Assembly: GCA_900544715.1 (NCBI GenBank)
Contig: UQWL01000001.1
Location: 1 to 64,000, forward strand
Length of the DNA: 64,000 bases
Direction: 5' to 3'
Source: an uncultured Oscillospiraceae bacterium
GTDB lineage: Bacteria > Bacillota > Clostridia > Oscillospirales > Acutalibacteraceae
Shown here in pieces: positions 25,523 through 34,637 of the stretch (positions are counted from its first letter, which is position 1; the number at the start of each line of letters is the position of its first letter). The notes below the pieces were generated by a model. The model had not been told where the DNA came from and made no database searches. It saw only the letters and a program-made list of their open reading frames with translations. Made by a program: the position numbers and the translations under genes.

Positions 25523-27667
25523 ATGCTGGAGTTTCATTTTGATTGTGTGCCAAAGAAGGTTCGGGAGATGGCCTTTCATTTTGGCAATCATTCCAGCCGG
25601 TACGGCGCGAATAACCTGTATTTTACCAGAGACGGCAAGCCGTTTTTACCCATTGCGGGCGAGTTGCATTTCAGCCGCCTGCCGCGGGAAATGTGGGAGC
25701 GGGAGCTGCTCAAGATGAAGGATACAGGGATCACGGTAGTTTCTACCTATGTGTTTTGGAACTATCACGAGCCGGAGGAAGGAGTATTTGATTTTAGTGG
25801 AGATCAGGATATTGCCCATTTTTTATCCCTCTGCCGGAAAACCGGCCTGCCCTGTGTGCTGCGCATTGGCCCCTGGTGCCATGGCGAGGTGGTATACGGC
25901 GGCTTCCCGCGCTATGTGAACCGAATGCCGAGAAAGCGGTGCGACGCGCCCCGGTATTTACAGTGTGTGGAGCGCTACTGGAAGCGGCTCGCAGCGGAGA
26001 TCAAGCCCTATTTTGATGGCGAAACGGTGCTTGGCGTGCAGCTTGAGAATGAATATGGCGGGAACATTTCACATATTCACACGCTGCGTAAGCTCGCGGA
26101 GCAGGCGGGCTTTCAAACGCCATTCTTTACCATGACGGCCTGGCCTACCAACACGCCGGATCAAGCGTTTTTGCCGATGTTTGGCGGTTACCCGGAAGCT
26201 CCGTGGACGCAGAACAGAAAACCGCTCATGCCAGCCAACCGCTTTGAAATATCCGCCGCCAAAACCGAAGCGGAAATCGGCGGGGATTTGCATGAGATCC
26301 AAACAGGCAACGAATCCGGGTTTGGCGATTTCCCCTATGCCTCCTGCGAGTTGGGCCCTGGCAACCAGGTCACCCAGCACCGCCGCCCGATTCTTCAGGA
26401 AAACGACGGCTACGGGGTGGGCTTTACCCGTTTTGCATCGGGGATGAACTGGATCGGTTATTATATGTATCACGGCGGGAGAAACCCAAATGACCGGCTG
26501 ATGCAGGAAAGCCGCAGAACAGGGTACCCCAACAATTATCCGATCATTGATTATGATTTTCAGGCTCCGATCAGCAGGTGGGGGGAGTGCCGCTCGCATG
26601 GCGACCGGCTGCGGCTCCTGCACCTGTTCATCAACCGGTTTGATGAGCAGGTGGCAGTGAAGCAGGCGTTCTTTCCCAGGGAAAAGCGTGCCGGTGCAAT
26701 GGACCTTTCGCGCCCTTCCTGCTCTGTGCGCATGGATGAGAATGGTTCCGGTTACTTTTTTGTTTCTGCTTATGAGCGCGGGCTGCCGTTTTCGGATTTT
26801 TCGGATGTGCATGTTCAAATTACCTATGGGGATAATGGGGAAAAGCAGTTTGCCCTGCCGCCGGTGGATATTAAGGCGGGCTCCCTGTTCTTTTATCCCT
26901 TTCGTCTGTCCGTGGCGGGGGTAAATTTTGATTATGTGTTGGCCCAGCCCATTGCAAAGGTGGCGCAGGGGGAGCAGACCGTTTGCTATTTTATGGAGAT
27001 CGCCGGGGTTGCGCCCTGTCTGTCTGTAAACGGCGCGGTTACACAGCTGCCGGTTGATGCCGTCGGATTCCAACAGGGCAATGTGCAGGTGATTGTTTTA
27101 TCCAAAGCAAAAGCGATGCAGTTCCATCTTATCGGGGATCATGTGGTTTTTGCCAAAGGCTCTGTTTATACAGACGGGCACGCCGTTCGGTGTGAAACCA
27201 CGGAGGGCTATTTATCCGTGGATGGAGAAACGCGGGAGATTGCACGAAAGGATCTCTCGAGCCTCATCGCTTTGGAGGAAACCTCGCGAGTGCCGCTGCC
27301 CTATGGCTATTATTTATATTCCCACGGGAAGCGCCGCTACTACCGCCTGAAAGTCGATCGACAGCTGTTAAAGGATCGGTTCGATGTGAAACTCACCTTT
27401 TCTTTTACGGGCTTGAATTTGCAGGTGTTCGGCGGGAAGAAACTGCTCAACGACTATTTCAACACGGATGGGGAATTTGTGATGCGCCTGCGCGAATACC
27501 GCCGTGAAATTGCGCGCTATGGCGAGCTGCTCATCAAAGCGGCGCCCGCTGCACGGCACGGCGTGGGGAATGTGTACCATGAAATTGAGATGAACCCCGG
27601 CGCCGTTTCTCTACGGCTTCTGCGTGTGGAGGAAGTTACGGTTGCCGAACAGAGTTTGACCATGTGA
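25523..27667 (+). CDS. Divergent GH35 beta-galactosidase-like enzyme
   Basis: GH35 enzymes remove terminal beta-galactose by a retaining mechanism. The 714-residue protein shows the GH35 order: an N-terminal GELHFSRLPREMW segment, VVSTYVFWNYHEPEEG, LRIGPWCHGEVVYGG, and the acid/base in QLENEYGGN at E177. The nucleophile is probably E276 in ASCELGPGNQ, whose surroundings differ from the EFWCGWFD block of the two GH35s downstream. So this is a distinct subgroup and may have another specificity. No signal peptide. Beta-sandwich domains fill the C-terminal 300 residues. AAAGGAG precedes the ATG. It forms a two-gene unit with the preceding glycosidase-like gene. Confidence 0.85.
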   Translation: MLEFHFDCVPKKVREMAFHFGNHSSRYGANNLYFTRDGKPFLPIAGELHFSRLPREMWERELLKMKDTGITVVSTYVFWNYHEPEEGVFDFSGDQDIAHFLSLCRKTGLPCVLRIGPWCHGEVVYGGFPRYVNRMPRKRCDAPRYLQCVERYWKRLAAEIKPYFDGETVLGVQLENEYGGNISHIHTLRKLAEQAGFQTPFFTMTAWPTNTPDQAFLPMFGGYPEAPWTQNRKPLMPANRFEISAAKTEAEIGGDLHEIQTGNESGFGDFPYASCELGPGNQVTQHRRPILQENDGYGVGFTRFASGMNWIGYYMYHGGRNPNDRLMQESRRTGYPNNYPIIDYDFQAPISRWGECRSHGDRLRLLHLFINRFDEQVAVKQAFFPREKRAGAMDLSRPSCSVRMDENGSGYFFVSAYERGLPFSDFSDVHVQITYGDNGEKQFALPPVDIKAGSLFFYPFRLSVAGVNFDYVLAQPIAKVAQGEQTVCYFMEIAGVAPCLSVNGAVTQLPVDAVGFQQGNVQVIVLSKAKAMQFHLIGDHVVFAKGSVYTDGHAVRCETTEGYLSVDGETREIARKDLSSLIALEETSRVPLPYGYYLYSHGKRRYYRLKVDRQLLKDRFDVKLTFSFTGLNLQVFGGKKLLNDYFNTDGEFVMRLREYRREIARYGELLIKAAPAARHGVGNVYHEIEMNPGAVSLRLLRVEEVTVAEQSLTM

Positions 27668-27741
27668 GCGCTCTCAGACGCTGTGGAATACGGAGAACGT
27701 TCCTCTTTTCACTTTGCGAATTTTTTACTTTGCCACTTTAC

Positions 27742-27779
27742 CGCCGGAATGACCGTAATCGGTTGTTCCGGCGTTTTTT
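27742..27779 (+). terminator. Rho-independent terminator after the first glycosidase unit
   Basis: CGCCGGAA (27742-27749) pairs with TTCCGGCG (27766-27773), with GACCG/CGGTT pairing inside the loop, followed by TTTTTT. Confidence 0.88.
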
Positions 27780-27865
27780 CTATGGCTGCGTCAAAACGGA
27801 TGCAGTCAGGCTGGCTATTGGGCCGGCTTTATCCTACACTGTGAGCTTTAAAAGCAATTTTGTTG

Positions 27866-27912
27866 TTGACCAATCCACCAATCCTGTATATAATAAAATA
27901 GACCGGTTGGTC
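27866..27912 (+). promoter_or_regulatory. Promoter and putative TetR operators
   Basis: TTGACC (27866-27871), 17-bp spacer, TATAAT (27889-27894). The -35 overlaps TTGACCAAT, and the same half-site recurs in GACC-GGTT-GGTC followed by AA at 27901-27914, an inverted repeat placed at the transcription start. Binding of the TetR protein encoded next would shut the promoter, so autorepression is likely. Confidence 0.7.
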
Positions 27913-27935
27913 AATAAATAAAAAAGGTGTCCAAA

Positions 27936-28550
27936 ATGAAAAAAGAAGAAAAAACCGAGCGAACGAAAGCGCGAATCTTGAATGCCGCGATGCAGGAATT
28001 TGGGGAAAAGGGCTATTTGAGCACAACCGTTAATGCCATCTGCAGTAATTATCACATTCCCAAAGGCCTGCTCTATCACAACTTTGCAGGAAAAGACGAG
28101 CTCTACCTGATTTGTGTGGAACGCTGCTTTTCCGAGCTGATTTCCTATTTGCAGCCCCATGCCATTGCAGAAATTGAAACATATCTGGAACTGCGCTTTC
28201 AGTATTTTGCCCGGAATCCACTTTACGCACGTCTGTTTTTTGAGGCGGTGCTACAGCCTCCGGAAGGATTGGCAGAGCAGATCAAAAAGAGCAGGGAAGC
28301 GTTTGACTGCTTCAATCGGCAGACGTTTCATGTGATTCTCTCTCGGATGAAGCTGCGAGAGGGCGTGACGGAGGCCGACGCGATGGAGTATTACGAGCTG
28401 ATGATGGAACTCTTTAATGGTTATTTTAGCGGCATGGCCAAGGCGGGGCAGGATTTTAGCAAACTGATCACGGAGCATGAGAAGAAGCTCGCAAAGATGC
28501 TGGATTTTATGCTTTACGGCACGGTTGAAAGGGGGATGCTTTTGAAATGA
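27936..28550 (+). CDS. TetR-family transcriptional regulator
   Basis: A 204-residue repressor. The N-terminal helix-turn-helix is clear: ILNAAMQEFGEKGY, then TTVNAICSNYHIPKGLLYHNFAGKDEL (key residues G, Y-H-N-F), ending near residue 60; the rest is a helical ligand pocket of unknown specificity. The ATG at 27936 is preferred over the in-frame GTG at 27927 because AAAAAGG at 27921-27927 then serves as ribosome-binding site. It overlaps the antiporter-acetyltransferase gene by four bases (ATGA), so the two form an operon and the regulator probably controls it. Confidence 0.92.
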   Translation: MKKEEKTERTKARILNAAMQEFGEKGYLSTTVNAICSNYHIPKGLLYHNFAGKDELYLICVERCFSELISYLQPHAIAEIETYLELRFQYFARNPLYARLFFEAVLQPPEGLAEQIKKSREAFDCFNRQTFHVILSRMKLREGVTEADAMEYYELMMELFNGYFSGMAKAGQDFSKLITEHEKKLAKMLDFMLYGTVERGMLLK

Positions 28551-30406
28551 TCCTGCTGCTCATTCGCTTTTTCGCCGCTGTTATTGCGGCGTGGGTGGTT
28601 GGTAAGCTGGTGGCAAAGCTAAAGCTGCCCGCGATTTTAGGCTGGCTGCTGGGGGGGATGCTGCTTGGGCCGCACGCGCTCTCCCTGCTGAACCAGGCGA
28701 TTCTGGATTCCGTTTGGTATCAGAGCTTCGTTCATGTGCTGGAATGCGCGGTTGGCCTGATGATCGGGACAGAGCTCGTCTGGAAGAAAATCAAAAAATC
28801 CGGCAGGGCCATCGTCGTTACAACACTTACCCAGTCGCTCGGCACGTTTTTGCTGGTGTCGCTGGTTTTCGGGCTCGTTTTTTATTTTCTTCACCTACCG
28901 CTGTATTTGGCCTTTCTGTTTGGCGGAATTGCGCTGGCAACTGCCCCCGCGCCCGCGCTTTCCATTGTGCGTGAATTCCAAACCCATGGCCCGGTGACAG
29001 CAGCGCTGATCCCCATGGCGGCGCTGGATGATATTGTGGGCTGCATCGTCTTTTTTACGGTTGTCGCTCTGGTGGCGGGCATGCTATCCGCCGGTGCGCT
29101 TCCAGCTTATCTCATCGCGCTGATCGTGCTGCTGCCATTGGTTATTGGCGTGCTGACGGGGCTTTTATCAGGCTTCCTTTTAAAAAAGGAGCGGAGCGCT
29201 CCCGTTACGCTGCTTCTGCTGTTCCTGACGATTCTTTTCGCCTCCGGCGTGGGCTTTCTGTGTAACGCGCTTCTGCCGCGCCCGATGCTCAACTTTATGC
29301 TGATCGGAATGGCCTTCTCCGCCACTTTTTCCAATATGGTTTCAGAAGAACGGCTGGATCAGATCATGCGCTCCTTCCGTCCGGTTCTCGGCTTCGCCCT
29401 GATCGTCGTGATCCTGAATTTAGGCGCGCCGTTGGATTATCATTTGATTTTAGGTGCGGGGCTGTTCACGGTGGTCTACATTGTATCCCGTGCTTTGGGC
29501 AAGTATTGCGGTGCGTTTTTTGGCGCAGCCATCACACGTTCCCCTAAAACCGTCCGAAATTATCTCGGCCTGACGCTGCTGCCCCATTCAGGCGTATCCC
29601 TGGTTTTTACCGGGATTGCGGTTTCCGTTTTATCCGGCCCCGCGCCGGAGAGTGCTAAGATCATTCAAGGCACCATTGCCGCCGCCGCTGTTATCAATGA
29701 AATCATCGCGGTTATCGTTGCAAAGAAAGGCTTCGAATGGGCGGGGGAGTGCCAAAAGAAAGAGGATTTAGGCGACGGCATTCGATACCGCCCAATGGAA
29801 CCGAAGGATTATGCCGCAGTATGCGCCCTTTTAAACCAATCGTTCGGGCTATCCCGGTATGTTACGGCTCCGCAGGTACTGCAATGCTTTCAAAAGCAGT
29901 ATCTCTACAGCTGCCTTTCGGAAGCGACGGATACCTGCGTGGCGGAACAAAATGGAAAAATTATAGGCGTTATTATGGGTAACGCCAAACGGGATTATCA
30001 ACTTGTGCTTCACCTTAAAGCGCTTGCCTGCACGGCATGGTATGCCTGTGCAATGCGGGTTCATGGGCGAAGAAACAGGGAGGGCCTTGATAGCTATCGA
30101 AACCTGCACCAGATTTATCACGCCTTTTCCAAAAATCATAAGGGCGAGTTCGACGGCGTGCTGACGCTGTTTGCTGTGGATGAGGATTACCGGGGACGCG
30201 GCGTCGGAAAAGCGCTTTTTATCAGGCTGATGGACGATTTGCAGCACTATGGTGCGCACGCCATCTATCTCTATACGGATTCCACCTGCAATTATGGCTT
30301 TTATGAGCATCAGGGTTTTCACCGGCTGGAGCAGCAATTGCTTACGTTAAAGCGCGATGGGAAGCCATTTCAGATGGCAGTGTATTTATATGGCTATGAA
30401 TGGTAA
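28547..30406 (+). CDS. CPA2-type cation/proton antiporter fused to a GNAT acetyltransferase
   Basis: A 619-residue two-domain protein. Residues 1 to about 395 hold 12-13 membrane segments of the Kef/Na+:H+ antiporter (CPA2) type, with ATAPAPALSIV and LDDIVG in the ion-binding half. From about residue 405 (YRPMEPKDY) to the end lies a GNAT domain with the acetyl-CoA loop RGRGVGKAL at about residues 549-557 and the late YEHQGF motif. The antiporter part lacks the RCK/TrkA-N domain common in Kef proteins, and the GNAT domain takes its position. The frame is continuous with no stop or shift, so the fusion is real in this sequence. Whether the GNAT part acetylates a partner or senses acetyl-CoA to gate transport is unknown. 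Confidence 0.88.
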   Translation: MILLLIRFFAAVIAAWVVGKLVAKLKLPAILGWLLGGMLLGPHALSLLNQAILDSVWYQSFVHVLECAVGLMIGTELVWKKIKKSGRAIVVTTLTQSLGTFLLVSLVFGLVFYFLHLPLYLAFLFGGIALATAPAPALSIVREFQTHGPVTAALIPMAALDDIVGCIVFFTVVALVAGMLSAGALPAYLIALIVLLPLVIGVLTGLLSGFLLKKERSAPVTLLLLFLTILFASGVGFLCNALLPRPMLNFMLIGMAFSATFSNMVSEERLDQIMRSFRPVLGFALIVVILNLGAPLDYHLILGAGLFTVVYIVSRALGKYCGAFFGAAITRSPKTVRNYLGLTLLPHSGVSLVFTGIAVSVLSGPAPESAKIIQGTIAAAAVINEIIAVIVAKKGFEWAGECQKKEDLGDGIRYRPMEPKDYAAVCALLNQSFGLSRYVTAPQVLQCFQKQYLYSCLSEATDTCVAEQNGKIIGVIMGNAKRDYQLVLHLKALACTAWYACAMRVHGRRNREGLDSYRNLHQIYHAFSKNHKGEFDGVLTLFAVDEDYRGRGVGKALFIRLMDDLQHYGAHAIYLYTDSTCNYGFYEHQGFHRLEQQLLTLKRDGKPFQMAVYLYGYEW

Positions 30407-30501
30407 AATTCTCTCAGATAAAGTTTCGTAATGCCGCCTTCCGGCGCAGCTTGTTGAAATTCCACCCATAGCATCATCTTGGAAATAGATGCAGATATTT
30501 G

Positions 30502-30559
30502 TTGACAACAAGAGTGGCAATACGGTACAATCACTTTTGACACCCGGTGTTAAAAGTGA
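30502..30559 (+). promoter_or_regulatory. Promoter and large inverted-repeat operator of the glycan operon
   Basis: TTGACA (30502-30507), 18-bp spacer, TACAAT (30526-30531). Directly downstream lies a 29-bp inverted repeat (30531-30559): 14-base arms starting TCACTTTT and ending AAAAGTGA, one mismatch, single central C. It covers the transcription start and touches the ribosome-binding site, which fits a repressor site for the ROK regulator encoded next. Confidence 0.85.
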
Positions 30560-30570
30560 GGTGAAAACAG

Positions 30571-31545
30571 ATGAACGGGCAGGAACAGCTGGAAGAAATC
30601 AGGAATCAAAACATATCGGATCTTTTGCGCGTGTTAAGAGAGGGCGGCACCTGTAGTTTGAACCAGATTGCGGAGCAAACGAACATTGGGCTGACAACCG
30701 TTAAGAAATGCATGGAGCAGGGATTGAGAGAGAAAATGACCCTTGTGGGGGAGGCCGCGGAATCTACAGGAGGCCGAAAAGCGCAGCAATATGTCATCAA
30801 TCGGGAATATCAGTATTTTCTCTTTTTGATTACGGATGATAACGATCTGGTTTGCAGCGTTTATGACTTTGCCATGCACTGCATTGAGGAACAGCGTGTT
30901 CCTTTTGAGATGCAGCAATATCTCAATTGTGTCCACAGTGTGATTGCGGCGTTTCAGCAGCGGTATGAGATCGGCGTTGTATGCCTGTCGCTCCCCTGCG
31001 TGGTGAAAGAGGGGGTGATTATGGATTGGTATTATAACCCTGGCTTGTGCGGCTTTGATATGCAGAGGGATCTGGAAAAGCGGTTTCATACCCATGTGAT
31101 TGTGCAGAACGATATGAAGCTTACAGTGATCGGCGCGAGCACGCAGGAGGTTCTAAACAGCCCCAACATCGTTACCGCACAGTTCGGCCATAACGGTATT
31201 GGTGTTGGCGAGATGGTCAACGGCCATGTGCTGGAGGGTGCCTCCGGATTTGCCGGGGAGGTTGGCTATATCAACGATATCCGAAAAAATATCATGGGCA
31301 CCTCTTATCTTGCGAAAATCGTGCGCAGCGTGATCATCTGTATCAACCCACAGATGATCGTTTTCTATGAATCAAACCGGCAAAACAATTTTCAGAAAAT
31401 CTTTGAGGAGGCCACAAAAGGCCTCCCGCAATACGCTTTGCCGGAATATAAGGTCTCCTCGGAATACACCAACCACATTATCAGCGGCTTCACGGAGCGC
31501 ATCAATCAAAACGGATTTTTTCGAAAAAAGGAGAGAGTGATTTGA
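30571..31545 (+). CDS. ROK-family transcriptional regulator, degenerate sugar site
   Basis: A 324-residue NagC/XylR-type regulator. The N-terminal winged helix-turn-helix (about residues 17-60, CSLNQIAEQTNIGLTTVKK) is followed by a reduced ROK domain with QNDMK and GASGFAGEVGYI. In standard ROK proteins the last block reads ExGH, where the histidine contacts sugar and zinc, and a CxCGxxGC zinc motif follows. Here the histidine is tyrosine, the zinc motif is missing, and the protein is some 60 residues short. So ligand binding must differ from the textbook case. It overlaps the transporter gene (TTGA) and probably represses the operon through the inverted repeat upstream. Confidence 0.88.
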   Translation: MNGQEQLEEIRNQNISDLLRVLREGGTCSLNQIAEQTNIGLTTVKKCMEQGLREKMTLVGEAAESTGGRKAQQYVINREYQYFLFLITDDNDLVCSVYDFAMHCIEEQRVPFEMQQYLNCVHSVIAAFQQRYEIGVVCLSLPCVVKEGVIMDWYYNPGLCGFDMQRDLEKRFHTHVIVQNDMKLTVIGASTQEVLNSPNIVTAQFGHNGIGVGEMVNGHVLEGASGFAGEVGYINDIRKNIMGTSYLAKIVRSVIICINPQMIVFYESNRQNNFQKIFEEATKGLPQYALPEYKVSSEYTNHIISGFTERINQNGFFRKKERVI

Positions 31546-33098
31546 ACAGATTGAAGGACAAGACCACACGGGAAATTCTCGCGTTTTCCCTGCTGCCGTT
31601 CGGCATGAGCACGATTTACGGTGTCATGTCAACGGCGCTGAACCTTTATTTTACCGATGTTTTGGGGCTTTCTTTGGGGATGATCGGAATCGTGCTTTCC
31701 GCCACAAAGGTGTGGGATGCCGTGAACGATCCGATGATGGGCATGATTGTTGATAAAACCCATACAAAATTGGGCAAGTGCCGGCCTTATGTTTTTTGGA
31801 TGTCGTTTCCCGTGATTCTGGTCACAGCACTTTTGTTTGCACCGGTGAATTTTGGCCAGAAGGGCAACTTTGCCTATGCGATCATCGCCTATCTGCTGTA
31901 TTATACCATCTATACGGCGCTGGATATCCCCTATCAGGGGCTAACGCCGCTAGTTTTCCCGGAGGATAAAAAGCGCGTCAAAGCGATCTCCTTTAGCAAT
32001 ATTGTCGGCTCGCTGGGGTCTGTTCTGCCATCCCTCCTGTTTTTTACGATAGCGGGATTGTGGGGCAGGGGAAACGAGAAGATGGGCTATTTTTCTTCCG
32101 CCCTCATTTTTGCTGCTTTGGGCGGCATCCCGATGTTTTTCTCCGCGTTCGGCTTCAAAGAGAAGGTTTACATACCGCCGAAAAAAGAAAATTATTTTGA
32201 TGGATTAAAGGTTGTTTTTCAGGATAAAAAGTTTATCTGCCTCACGGTGGCGGCGTTCTTCTCTGCCATCGTAAACCTCGGTGCCATGTTCCTGCCCTAT
32301 TTTGCAAAGTGGAACTGCCTTGGCGTGATCCCGGTTGATCGCCTTTCGGCCTGGATTAACAATCTAACTGGGTTTTCGATTGAGCTGACGGGTGAGGGGC
32401 TGCTGATCCCTCTGCTCCAGGTCGGTAGCGGATTATCGTATATGCTTTCCATGGCGCTCGTGCCGCCGCTTTTGCAGCGGATGGATAAAAAAACACTGTG
32501 GATCCGTATTTCTCTGCTCGGGATCGTGGCGGATGTGGTGTGCTTTATTGTAGGCGTATGGATTGTGCCCTACAATACGGTCGCGGGCGCGATTACTTAC
32601 ACGGTGCTGCGCTTCTTCACCAACTTCCCGGTCGGCATTATGACAGTGCTTCTGGTTGCCATGTTCTCAGATGTGATTGACGATATTGAAATGCGTACAG
32701 GTAAGCGCCTGGAGGGAACGGTCTTTTCCTTCCGGAGCCTGGTCAACAAAATTTCCTACGCCATTTTCAATGTGGCCATGTTGAAAATCGTGGATGTGTT
32801 CGGCTATAATGCCGACGTTATGACAAAGCTGACCGGCAATCTCACCAGGCCGTTGATCGAAAGCACCACGCAGGCAGCGGTTTATGGCGGGGTTAATTAT
32901 ACGACGCTGCTCAATGTGATTTTCTTTATGCTTACCGCGTTTGGCGCAATTGGGCTTTTGCTGCAGGCGATCCCCATGTTCTTCTACAAATTTGATGAAA
33001 AGGCGCAGGAGGGCAAGCTCAAAGCGTTCCGGGAGGAAAAGGCAAAGCAGGAGGCCGAAGAGCTGAACGCCCTTGCCGCTTTGGCGGGAGAGGAGTAA
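31542..33098 (+). CDS. Glycoside-pentoside-hexuronide (GPH) family sugar transporter
   Basis: A 518-residue, 12-segment membrane protein of the MFS-related GPH family, which imports glycosides by cation symport. Landmarks are DVLGLSLGMIGIVLSATKVWDAVNDPMMG given in parts (TKVWDAVNDP, GMIVDKT) and ALDIPYQGL. Translation starts at a TTG at 31542 overlapping the ROK stop, with AAAGGAGAG upstream. An insertion of about 40 residues with DRLSAWINNLTG is seen mid-protein, longer than usual. It is the only transporter in the operon and so the likely entry route for the oligosaccharides cut by the following enzymes. Confidence 0.9.
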   Translation: MNRLKDKTTREILAFSLLPFGMSTIYGVMSTALNLYFTDVLGLSLGMIGIVLSATKVWDAVNDPMMGMIVDKTHTKLGKCRPYVFWMSFPVILVTALLFAPVNFGQKGNFAYAIIAYLLYYTIYTALDIPYQGLTPLVFPEDKKRVKAISFSNIVGSLGSVLPSLLFFTIAGLWGRGNEKMGYFSSALIFAALGGIPMFFSAFGFKEKVYIPPKKENYFDGLKVVFQDKKFICLTVAAFFSAIVNLGAMFLPYFAKWNCLGVIPVDRLSAWINNLTGFSIELTGEGLLIPLLQVGSGLSYMLSMALVPPLLQRMDKKTLWIRISLLGIVADVVCFIVGVWIVPYNTVAGAITYTVLRFFTNFPVGIMTVLLVAMFSDVIDDIEMRTGKRLEGTVFSFRSLVNKISYAIFNVAMLKIVDVFGYNADVMTKLTGNLTRPLIESTTQAAVYGGVNYTTLLNVIFFMLTAFGAIGLLLQAIPMFFYKFDEKAQEGKLKAFREEKAKQEAEELNALAALAGEE

Positions 33099-33263
33099 AC
33101 ACTAAGGAGCAGGTATCCGCGCAGAAGCCGGGCCGCCGCATGACCACTATATGGAAGCATCGGGCTTTCGGGCGGAGGCGGAAGGCATTACGGCGGTTGT
33201 TATTGCCCCTGCCAGGAGCTTTTTTCAATCAGATGATGAATTTTTAAAGGAGCGGTATGATCC

Positions 33264-34613
33264 ATGCAGCACTCAAAAAAACGGCTGTTTTTCTTCACAG
33301 CTGCGGCGATTGCCACAGTTTCCGCCGCGGCGCTCACCGCGGCTGCGCTGATCCCATCTGGCAGTGAGGCCGCCATGAACAGCACAAAAATGCAGGAGTT
33401 TCATACAGAGAGCGATCCGTTCAAGGTTGCGGTGATCTCTGACACGCAACTCCCCCCCACGGAGAAGCAGATGGGGGAAGACGACACCTTCCTGCAAAAT
33501 CTGAAAAAAACGCTTACTGTTTTGAAGCATCACAAAGTGGATATGATCCTGTTTGCCGGGGACATCGGCGATTTGGGAACCCGGTTTGCCTTTCAAACCT
33601 ATCAGGATGCGCTGGACGAAGTGTTTGGCAACGGCAGACCGATCATCCAGACCATTATGGGCAACCATGATTACTGGAATAAAAGTGTGTTTACCGCGAT
33701 CAATCACCAAAAGGCATTCACGGAGATCCTTGGGCAGTCGCCCTGGACGCACTATGTGGTAAATGGCTATCATTTCATCGGCGCCTCTCCCGACAGCGGC
33801 AGCATGACGCGGGGCTACCGGCGAACCGCCAAATGGCTGGATGCCGAGCTGAAAAAGGCCAGCGCGGATTCAGAGGGAAAGCCAATTTTTGTCATCACCC
33901 ACAATCAGCCGAAAAATACGAGCTATGGCAGTGAGGATTGGGGCGATGAAACGCTGGACGCTGTTTTATCAAAGTACCCCAACGTGATTGATTTCAGCGG
34001 CCATGTGCACTATTCCCTTCTGGATGAGCGCTCGATCTGGCAGGGCGATTATACGGTTGTCAACACGCAGTCCCTCTCCTATACGGAACTGGAAGAGGGG
34101 AAAGAGAATGGAACCATCCCGCCGGATGCGGAGAAAACGCCGATGGGCTACCTGATAGAGTTTTCTAAGGATTCCATCAGGCTGCGCCGCATCAATTTTG
34201 CGGACGGCACAACCGGGCAGGAGGAAAAAGAAGAAATGCGCTGGTCGTTCCCGCTGCCATACCGCAATGATGGCCGCTACTCCTTTGAAGCGCGAAAAGC
34301 AGCCAACAGCGCCCCCGTAATGCCGGAAGCAGGCGGCATGGCCACGGTTCAAAACGATCGGGTCTACCTGCTTTTCCCTGCGGCGTCGGATGATGATTTT
34401 GTGCATTCCTATCGGGTGATCATCGATGGCAAGGACGAACAGCTCTTTTTCAGCGATTTTTACAATGGGCTTGATACGATGTCGAAACAGGTGACGTTGG
34501 AGCTAACAGATATCAAAAAACCGGAGGAAAAGCACTCCTTTGAAATCCGCGCTGTGGATAGTTGGGGCGCGGAGAGCAAAACCTGTTTGCAGATCGAAAC
34601 CGGAGCGCAATGA
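33264..34613 (+). CDS. Exported calcineurin-like metallophosphoesterase
   Basis: A 449-residue protein with a basic N-terminus (QHSKKR) and one hydrophobic segment (about residues 8-30) that serves as signal peptide or anchor. The two-metal phosphoesterase motifs are complete: ISDTQ (about 56), GDIGD (about 98), GNHD (about 131), ITHNQ (about 212) and GHVH (about 247). A C-terminal Fn3-like or beta-sandwich domain follows from about residue 350. Substrates in the family range from phosphoesters to nucleotides to phosphorylated cell-wall or glycan parts. It lies inside the glycan operon 24 bp before GH3, so dephosphorylation of a glycan component outside the cell is plausible but unproven. AAAGGAG lies 11 bases before the ATG. 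Confidence 0.88.
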   Translation: MQHSKKRLFFFTAAAIATVSAAALTAAALIPSGSEAAMNSTKMQEFHTESDPFKVAVISDTQLPPTEKQMGEDDTFLQNLKKTLTVLKHHKVDMILFAGDIGDLGTRFAFQTYQDALDEVFGNGRPIIQTIMGNHDYWNKSVFTAINHQKAFTEILGQSPWTHYVVNGYHFIGASPDSGSMTRGYRRTAKWLDAELKKASADSEGKPIFVITHNQPKNTSYGSEDWGDETLDAVLSKYPNVIDFSGHVHYSLLDERSIWQGDYTVVNTQSLSYTELEEGKENGTIPPDAEKTPMGYLIEFSKDSIRLRRINFADGTTGQEEKEEMRWSFPLPYRNDGRYSFEARKAANSAPVMPEAGGMATVQNDRVYLLFPAASDDDFVHSYRVIIDGKDEQLFFSDFYNGLDTMSKQVTLELTDIKKPEEKHSFEIRAVDSWGAESKTCLQIETGAQ

Positions 34614-34637
34614 CGGTGAAAAAGAGGTGAAATCCCC

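Noticed and set aside
33099..33263. Short frames between the GPH transporter and the phosphoesterase
   Set aside because: A 36-codon frame from the ATG at about 33139 and an overlapping frame from 33151 exist, but neither has a ribosome-binding site and they exclude each other.
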